Source of the DNA: Paracamarosporium sp. OC-R06-R3
Lineage: Eukaryota > Ascomycota > Dothideomycetes > Pleosporales > Didymosphaeriaceae
Direction: 5' to 3'
Assembly: GCA_019828545.1 (NCBI GenBank)
Contig: JACVRA010000044.1
Span: forward strand, 372,001-436,000
DNA: 64,000 bases
The translations under genes and the position numbers were made by a program. A model generated the notes under the pieces. The model was not told the DNA's origin. It saw nothing but the letters and a program-made list of their open reading frames with translations, and did no database searches. This document shows positions 57,507 through 64,000 of this stretch, one piece after another; the first letter of the stretch is position 1, and every line of letters starts with the position of its first letter.

Positions 57507-59310
57507 TTAGGCACCGCGATCGCTCGATGCTCGCGGGGCGGGCTTGAACTCATCCTCGTCTTTGTCCTCGACATCGGATTCATCGTCAGCGATGATCATA
57601 CCATTGTAATCATTTCCATCATCATCGGTTTCAGTCCATGGGATCGCCGAATATTGGTTGATTTCAATCACAGTAGCAGGCCGAGTCTGGAGGGTCGGGA
57701 TTGTCTGCTTTCGCTCAAGCTTGTTGGCACTCTCAAGCTGCTCTATGTTCTGCGGCCAATTCTCGCCCGACTTTCCATTTTCGAGTCGCTGTTTGGTTTT
57801 AGCGGCGTAAGCGTTGGCATGGCCGCGCAGCTGATCGATGGTTGATGAGACCTGGTGACTGAGTCGAACGGCTGACACTGCACTAGTTTCGACCAGACTC
57901 ATACCGGCTTCGTAGAACGAGAAAGGCTCCTGATCCGTGGGGTCTGTTGGAGCACTCGAAGTCGACCCCGCTAGTGTCTTCTGGTCCTGGCGAGACAAAT
58001 ACTCATTGAGACCGATAATGTTTTTCGGGTGTACAACAACCCACTCTTCCCCGTCCTCTCCTTCGACCTCCTCAATGTCAACAAACTCGTCATCTTCCTT
58101 CTCTTCAATAACACCATCGATGGGATTCTGCTTTGCGATGTGACTGTTTGCGGTCTTGTAGCGTCGCTTGTTTTCGGCTTTGCGGCGCCGCTTCTCCTCA
58201 TTAGCTTCAGCCCACTGTGTGACGATATTTGGCAAGGATTCCTTATAGCCAGATTTTACGATGGCCTGTGTCGTTAGGTGCTTCCCAGCACGCCGCGCGC
58301 CCTCTACGGACAACGCACCGACCGACCACATCGCCTTCCCAATTCCGGACTTGCCAATAGCACTGCCAAAGGCCATAGCAGCTGCGCCCACGTTTTTGGA
58401 TGCCTCGTACGTGTCATGCTTGGCGGCGCTATAAGTACCTGGGAATCGGTATACTGGCATGTCTTTCGAACTACTGTGTCCCATCTGCGGAAAGTCAGCG
58501 GGCACGTAAGGAGAGATTGAAGGATGAAGTCAAAGAACGCACCTCGTGATCGAGCACGTCTACTGATACGTCTGCGTACTCGGTGTCGACAAGCTCTTTC
58601 GCACTCTTGAACGGATCGGAGTTGAGAATGAAGAGCTCGTCAGCCGGGGTCATGGTCGTAGGTGACATGCGTCGACGAGTATCATCTTTACCCTTCACGT
58701 GTGCCAAATTCTTCTCAGCCTGCGCCCGCAACTGAGTGAACGTTAGCATAGGAGACGTTGCCGCTGGAGTCAGCAACCTGGGAATTGAGTCGATGTTGGC
58801 CAACGCCCCGATCCTCTGTTTGCCCGGACCATGAACGTTGGGCGTCTTGGGTGAAAGAGCCTGACGCGAGTATGTCTGGTCCAGACCGATCATGGCACTA
58901 GTGTTCTCCTCTAAGCCTTCTGAGTCGGGAACTGCGGATAAGCGATCTGGAGTCATGGCTTGCGAATGCTGGTACTCCACGTTGTTTGCCTCTTCAGCGG
59001 CCAGTTCCTGGATGGACGACTTGGCAGTGCGATCTTTCAGTGGGGAGTTCAGATCTATGTCCTCCAGTATACCGGTCAGGTCTTCGTCGGAAGGTTTGAT
59101 TGTGGGTGTTGTGATCGATTGGTTAAGCACCTCCATGTGAGATGGTTGGTGTTTTGACGTGTTTGTATTCGCGTCAATCGACTCCGTGGCTGTGTCGAAC
59201 TCGAAAGTCTTCCGATACAGACCAGTCGCGGTTCGGCTTGGGGTATCCTCCCATTCTCCAGCGTATTCAGGCGCCGCAGCGTGTAGGTCCTGTACCCAGT
59301 TAGTATCCAT
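57507..59310 (-). CDS. Disordered protein of unknown function (two exons)
   Basis: Protein of 581 aa from exons 58543-59310 and 57507-58484; the 58-nt intron has GTGCGT and CCGCAG and the splice is in phase 0 (LDHE joins MGHSSSKDM). The N-terminal half is acidic and low complexity. The second half has a glycine/alanine-rich stretch NVGAAAMAFGSAIGKSGIGK that may be amphipathic or membrane-associated, then KRRRKAENKRRYK, then an acidic region with VDIEEVEGEDGEEWVVVHP. The C terminus is very acidic. I recognise no family. Its ATG overlaps a perfect branch-site sequence, so this gene and the next one upstream could be a single gene (see findings). Confidence 0.7.
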
Positions 59311-59371
59311 TGCCGCATTTGATTTGACGAGTGTGCGGCGCGGATTTTTGGGGTGGAGTGGAGTGTTTGAG

Positions 59372-59872
59372 TCAGGTAGAGAGGCTAACGGATATATTAG
59401 TCGAAAGAGACGAGGTGAAGGCAGGTGCGTTTGCCGCCTTCATCGCGTCAAAATTTTGGTGCTTGGCAATTTGCTCTAACAGGCTGGTGTCGATCGTGGT
59501 TGTGAAATTCACCACTGAATCGTCGTTGGGCGAGCCACGGTAAGAAGTCTTCAAAACGCCGAGGGTAGAGGGCATCGATGATGGAACTGGAAAGGTATAA
59601 GTTGATCCCTTTACATTTGTAGCCCCGGCGACCGCATCCTTCTTTTTACAGCAAGTCAGATCCATCTGAGCTTCAGCAGTCTCGTGGGTTCTCCGTCTAG
59701 ACATGCTATTCAAGTCATCACCAGTAGATGCCTTCGGTTCTTTCAAGGCATCCATTTGTTGTACATCTCCAACCGAAATGCCCAACATAGCGAGTTCCCG
59801 ATCTAGACGTTCGCAGTGAGGGTTGTTATCGTCTGCTTCTATGAAAAGTCTCCAATGATCTGACTGGGCCAT
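59372..59872 (-). CDS. Small protein of unknown function
   Basis: ATG-started frame of 166 aa, starting MAQSDHWRLFIEADDNNPHC, with ERLDRELAMLGISVGDVQQM, a short RRRTHETAEAQ stretch and DLTCCKKKD. No domain, signal peptide or membrane segment is recognised. It lies 61 bp upstream of, and in the same direction as, the 581-aa gene. The open frame extends further upstream to about 59986 but the next clear ATG context is at 59872. It may be the first exon of the next gene. Confidence 0.5.
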   Translation of the reverse strand: MAQSDHWRLFIEADDNNPHCERLDRELAMLGISVGDVQQMDALKEPKASTGDDLNSMSRRRTHETAEAQMDLTCCKKKDAVAGATNVKGSTYTFPVPSSMPSTLGVLKTSYRGSPNDDSVVNFTTTIDTSLLEQIAKHQNFDAMKAANAPAFTSSLSTNISVSLST

Positions 59873-59986
59873 GTTGATGAATGTATGCACTGTGGATATT
59901 GCATGTGGAACTGTCAATGGTTCAAGAGAGAACTTGTCGTTGAAGTTGACAGTGTCTGTGTGATAGAGGGTTAAATAGAGTCGCAA

Positions 59987-60926
59987 GGGGCTTCAATGCT
60001 TATAACAGAAAATGTGCACGAGTTCGGATACTAACTCGAGATTTTAGCGTTCTGTTTATGTATTTCACACTGGAAAGCAGCATGGTGGCTCAGGATAAAC
60101 CAAATTTTCACTGGTTATGTTCCAGTTGAAGGACGCTTATCTAAAAGCCATCTCCCACGAAAGCTCTCGGGCACAGATTCGAAAGAAGCAAACAAAAAGA
60201 GACTGAACTCGATTTTGGACGCATCGATATTGTGTGCGCTCGCAAGAACGCGATTTTGGGAGTTTACAGCCATCGAACGGATTGCCATATGTGAAGCTTA
60301 TCAAACAGTTTGTGTTAAATGATTGAAAGATCACAACGGCATGCAAACTTGTATGAAAGGTTATTATAAGCAGATCGCAAGGAACCACCCAAAAGACGTA
60401 TAGAGATCATGGATCAAAGCAGACATAACTCACAATGCCGATGACACTGAGTGTAATATCTTAGCCATCTCAAAGAGATGATGTGTCATACATAAGAACC
60501 AACATGGGTAGCATGAGACTGAATAGCCGTGACTGCCTTCCGCGTTGGGAACCCAGTCTCTTCCGAGGATATTTTCACTCCGTGTCCGTGCACTGCCCCT
60601 AAAGCTGTCAACATTATCAGGTATAGCGTGTGAGCCATTGATTTTCAACTGGCATTGTACATGAACAACGAATTTGACTCAACTTCAATATATCCTGCGC
60701 ACCCACACGCGCATCCATTTTCAACTCCGGCAGAGTCTGTGATCTCCTCGACTTTCGATCTGTACGCTTTCTCTATAAGCGCACCAAGAAGACAGGGCTT
60801 CAAGCTCACGACCTTTTAGCCTGTATCATCAACCTCTCGGACGCGATATATCCCCCCTTTCCACTTTCGATCACGCATCAACACGCGTTACTTCAACACT
60901 AGCAATTGATACTGTCTTGACCAAAC
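59987..60926. promoter_or_regulatory. Divergent upstream region of the 59.9 and 60.9 kb genes
   Basis: About 0.9 kb holding the upstream regions of two divergent genes. No additional gene or repeat is seen. Confidence 0.45.
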
Positions 60927-62459
60927 ATGGTGTTCTTCAACCCTTCCCACGCTGATGGTAATGCCAGTCAGCAGAACGGCTCCTGCCCGACTGATCAAGA
61001 AATGTCTTTCGACCGCTTCATCCGTCTCGTTCAGGAAGCAGATGGTAGGACCGCACTGCTTGCCCTCGTTCAATCATCCGACTTCAAGGGCCTAAGGATT
61101 GCGCCTCGATCTCAACTACCGATTTCAATACAGACTCAGACGAACAAAGCACAGACAACAAGCATGTCTGCTACCAGTCATATGGAACATGTCAATGCTC
61201 CTGGAGCGACATCGAACGTTGCGCTTAAGCATAAGATTCAGAATTCCTTGTCCCAAGCCAATGAACCGAACCTGATCCCTCTTGATCGACCGTTCTATAT
61301 AACCTCGAATCACCCAAACTGGGAGGGTATAGAGAGGGTATTGGATCAAATGAATCAGGAAGACAGCAGCAGCGAGGAAGAGAACCCTGCCAAATCTGGC
61401 CGTCGTTTTACTTCTCCCAAACGAAAGTTGGAAGACGACGTGGACGATACTGAGCGTGGCGACTCGAAGCCATCGAAAAAGCGGGCAAAAAAAATATCTT
61501 TCGCTACATACCGCACCGAGCATTACATCCATAAGCCGGATGTATCTGTGAGTTCGGGTAAGTTAAAGCGATTCGTACAATCCTCTAAAAAAGCAATTGA
61601 CGCGATTGATTCCATAGCAGATGCTACCTACAACCGCTGTGATGGAGAAAAGTCACCGTCGGCGACATTAAAGACCGACTGTGTAGATGCACAGTCACCC
61701 CAGGCTCCAGTGCATTCAGCGGTGCGCAACGCTCTGCGGAATACGTCCAACACTTCAAAGAAGTTGAATGGTAATCACCCCAGTGACAACCTGCCAGTCC
61801 AAAATTTTGCTGCAGTGCACTCAAATACTGCCAGTATTGATGATGACGTACGAGATGCAGCTTTAGCTCTTATACAGCTCTCTAGGCAGGATACTGGCCT
61901 ACACCGCGGTCCTGTTTCTTCATCCGCCACAGCCCAACCAAACTCTGGAGAGCCCACGTCGTCGCAGATCATCGTACAGCGTGATTTGGGGTTGGCAAAT
62001 GAGCGGGAGAACAACCCGGCAGAGCGACAACCTTTACTGAAGGCAGAAGTAGTTGCAGATGCAAAGCCGAGGGAGCAGCACGTCGGACAATTCGATGGTC
62101 TGAAACTCCCAACGAAGCGCGCCACAGCGAAGCGTGCGGCAGAAGATAATATTGATCGTCGCCCTGCAAAACGTCAGACGAGCCGAAAGGAGAAGGGTAC
62201 CACCAAACCTTCTCGTTGTTCACCGCGACTGAACCCCGATCAAGCGCCCAGCGATAGGGATTCATCTGTTATTGGACCCATCACGCCCGCTAATGGGCAG
62301 AGCTCCAGCACAGCTCCTGTAGCTACGCTATCTTCCGCAGCCACTTCCTCACCTAGCATACAATTGGCTACGGTAACTAAGCAGGCAGGCGTGGAACCTC
62401 GGCTGATGCTCAAAATCAAGCTCAATCCTGAAAAGCTGTCCCGTGCCACGCAGCACTGA
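60927..62459 (+). CDS. Disordered, probably nuclear protein of unknown function
   Basis: Single-exon frame of 510 aa starting MVFFNPSHADGNASQQNG. Residues 25-50 (MSFDRFIRLVQEADGRTALL) look like a short helix. The rest is mostly S/P/Q/N/K-rich and disordered. Several basic clusters (KPSKKRAKK near residue 185; PTKRATAKRAAE and RRPAKRQTSRKEKG in the 390-430 range) resemble nuclear localisation signals. The C-terminal PRLMLKIKLNPEKLSR is more regular and could bind a partner. I recognise no family; the size and charge pattern are compatible with a chromatin or RNA-related role, but that is only inference. Confidence 0.6.
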   Translation: MVFFNPSHADGNASQQNGSCPTDQEMSFDRFIRLVQEADGRTALLALVQSSDFKGLRIAPRSQLPISIQTQTNKAQTTSMSATSHMEHVNAPGATSNVALKHKIQNSLSQANEPNLIPLDRPFYITSNHPNWEGIERVLDQMNQEDSSSEEENPAKSGRRFTSPKRKLEDDVDDTERGDSKPSKKRAKKISFATYRTEHYIHKPDVSVSSGKLKRFVQSSKKAIDAIDSIADATYNRCDGEKSPSATLKTDCVDAQSPQAPVHSAVRNALRNTSNTSKKLNGNHPSDNLPVQNFAAVHSNTASIDDDVRDAALALIQLSRQDTGLHRGPVSSSATAQPNSGEPTSSQIIVQRDLGLANERENNPAERQPLLKAEVVADAKPREQHVGQFDGLKLPTKRATAKRAAEDNIDRRPAKRQTSRKEKGTTKPSRCSPRLNPDQAPSDRDSSVIGPITPANGQSSSTAPVATLSSAATSSPSIQLATVTKQAGVEPRLMLKIKLNPEKLSRATQH

Positions 62460-63304
62460 TGTTCGACTTCCTCATACCGACGCAAAATTGGATCAATAGT
62501 CCTTTTCAATCTAGAACATCTTAGAATCAATATCTCGATTCGGCACTTATCGTTCGATCCTATTTTTTTTCTCGCTACATTGTTAACGACCAGCATACAC
62601 GAGGTGGATACGCCAACAAAAAACTCTCTTTGGGACATCGGATCAAGATCAAGGCCGTAAAAGGACTTTCTTTCCGAATCACCTGTTCCAGCACCAAACC
62701 TTTGTATTGCACTTCGCTCCACACCGTTCTCCAACAGACAACATACAATCCGACAAGCAAGATCGAGACCGTTTTGGACTCTCTTCGTGATTATAGTCTT
62801 GGATTGTGTGTCATGCGTATTGGAAATATTGCATATTTGTCGATTTGTTGTTCATCTTTAGTCACGACATTTGGAGAAATGGTTTAAGTTACACATCGAC
62901 AGTCGAAGACTTGAGGAAATTCGAACGATATATTTGCCTTATTGCGTACTTTGAGTTCGAGTTACAAGTCCATCCGACACAACACGCTGGAAAGACGGTA
63001 AATTAGTGACAACGATGCCGATGGTAATATTTCATTCATAGTAAAGTATATGTTTTCTTCTACTGTTCGTCACGTATGGAGAGATTGTTCTGAGATAAGG
63101 TGGGTGCACGTAAATAAAGTGAATTTTGCATAAGGGAATTATTTGAAGTCGTTTCGGCAGTAGTGTGCTTTGACGTTACTTGCACAGATAAGGTAGATTC
63201 TCAACGTGGTATCCTGACGATACCATGATTGTTGAGCATGATAATGTTTTCAGCATCATCGTAGGCTATACTAGTATCCAATGATGGACGACAGTATGGA
63301 ACAC
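62460..63304. other. Convergent intergenic, right end
   Basis: About 840 bp of AT-leaning DNA between converging genes. I see only short frames, no gene. Confidence 0.5.
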
Positions 63305-64000
63305 TCAATCACCCTTGCCTTCCTTGCCCTTCCCATCCTCGACCACAGGGGCACTCGGCACATCCACCCCGTCCACTTTCCACTTCATGCCCAAATATGC
63401 ATCACTAAGGATACTAATATCTAACTTCTTGCCCTGTGCTTCTCTCGGTAGACTGATCTTCGCCGAGCCTTGCAGTCTCGCTCCACCCGCGTTCTTCCTC
63501 CCAGCACCACCCTTTCCAGGCTCGTTCCAACCCACACGCTTCAGCGCAACGATCTCATCGGTCCCAGAATAGGATGCAATGACAAAATAACCCTCAGTCT
63601 GCGGCTTCGGATACCGCGGCGCATAGATGCGTACGCCGCCAGGACCGCTCCGTGTGGGATTAACGCGAGTGAGATTGAGCGTCAGACCCATCGCTGTGAG
63701 GTTCGCGAGATCGAGTTTCAAGACAGGCAAGCGCGATATAGGCTCCGTGAAGCGCTTGATCCCTGTGTTTGCCACGCCTGCGAAGCGCGCCGCTTTTTCG
63801 AGGACAGGAGGCGATGCTGTAGATGCTTCGACAAGTGTCTTCGGGTTTGCTTTCGGATGCTCAACACGCTTCTTTTCCTTCTCGACGTCTGCGCCTGGGA
63901 AGAGGGACAGCGGGCCGTCGGTAGGCCAACGCCCGGACTTGATAGCTTGGAGAAGTGTGGCCATCATCTCGCAGGAGGAGAGGTAGCCTAGTTCGGTGAG
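63305..64000 (-). CDS. SLH1: Slh1/ASCC3-type RNA helicase, C-terminal Sec63 part (partial)
   Basis: The frame is open to the window edge on the minus strand; the gene starts beyond 64000. Only the C-terminal 231 residues are present. The end of the Sec63 helical part reads LTELGYLSSCEMMATLLQAI and RWPTDGPLSLFPG. The Sec63 beta-sandwich follows with VKDL-like LNLTRVNPT and RIYAPRYPKPQTEGYFVIAS, DEIVALKRVGW and LDISILSDAYLGMKW. This is the arrangement at the C terminus of Ski2-like Brr2/Slh1 helicases. The PKPQTEG block and the SDAYLGM end favour Slh1/ASCC3 (ribosome-quality-control trigger complex) over Brr2. The helicase domains themselves lie outside the window. Confidence 0.85.
   Translation of the reverse strand, partial: LTELGYLSSCEMMATLLQAIKSGRWPTDGPLSLFPGADVEKEKKRVEHPKANPKTLVEASTASPPVLEKAARFAGVANTGIKRFTEPISRLPVLKLDLANLTAMGLTLNLTRVNPTRSGPGGVRIYAPRYPKPQTEGYFVIASYSGTDEIVALKRVGWNEPGKGGAGRKNAGGARLQGSAKISLPREAQGKKLDISILSDAYLGMKWKVDGVDVPSAPVVEDGKGKEGKGD

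Noticed and set aside
55837..60000. Secondary-metabolite cluster around the FAD monooxygenase
   Set aside because: No synthase, terpene cyclase, transporter or regulator gene lies nearby; the neighbours are disordered unknown proteins and housekeeping genes.

Overview
The window is nuclear DNA of a filamentous ascomycete (Pezizomycotina; a Dothideomycete of the Pleosporales is my best guess, inferred from remembered protein resemblances and not tested). The evidence is a set of eukaryotic genes split by 47-315 nt introns, mostly near 50 nt, with CTAAC/CTGAC branch sites. It also includes fungus-specific families: a GH55 exo-beta-1,3-glucanase, an Sfl1-type HSF factor, Mzm1, Erg6, Slt11 and an Mcp1-like protein. 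I rebuilt exon structures by hand from splice sites and reading phase. Nearly every multi-exon model closes to an exact multiple of three.

Layout. 0-9 kb: a gene-poor edge with a frameshifted relic, then the Prp4 splicing kinase, a tandem-repeat patch, a Dabb-domain protein, an Mcp1-like mitochondrial membrane protein and a C2H2 zinc-finger protein. 9-13.5 kb: a divergent maltase (GH13)/sugar permease pair. 14-19.3 kb: a small unknown gene and the GH55 glucanase. 21-28 kb: a PaaI-type thioesterase, inositol monophosphatase, HPT1 and an F-box protein. 28-41 kb: an Sfl1-type factor, a microsatellite-rich convergent desert, a BTB protein, a ubiquitin E2 and a 1,080-aa TBC RabGAP. 42-48 kb: an F-box-like protein, a possible cysteine-rich small protein, a coding relic and a 2.7 kb desert. 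48-56 kb: dense housekeeping genes (PDB1, ERG6, SLT11, MZM1, LNP1). 55.8-64 kb: an FAD monooxygenase, three disordered unknown proteins and the 3' end of an SLH1-type RNA helicase running off the window.

How the genes work together. Only the maltase/permease pair looks like a functional partnership (alpha-glucoside uptake and hydrolysis). The rest is ordinary core-genome mosaic: splicing (PRP4, SLT11), mitochondrial function (PDB1, MZM1, MCP1), sterol and purine metabolism (ERG6, HPT1), and ER/vesicle traffic (LNP1, TBC). I see no secondary-metabolite cluster, intact transposon, rRNA, tRNA or CRISPR. I found no convincing novel system. The most notable observations are two GC-AG introns, a diverged duplication of the last coding segment of prp4, stop-free 51-nt prp4 introns, a frameshifted protein relic, and a few unrecognised genes.
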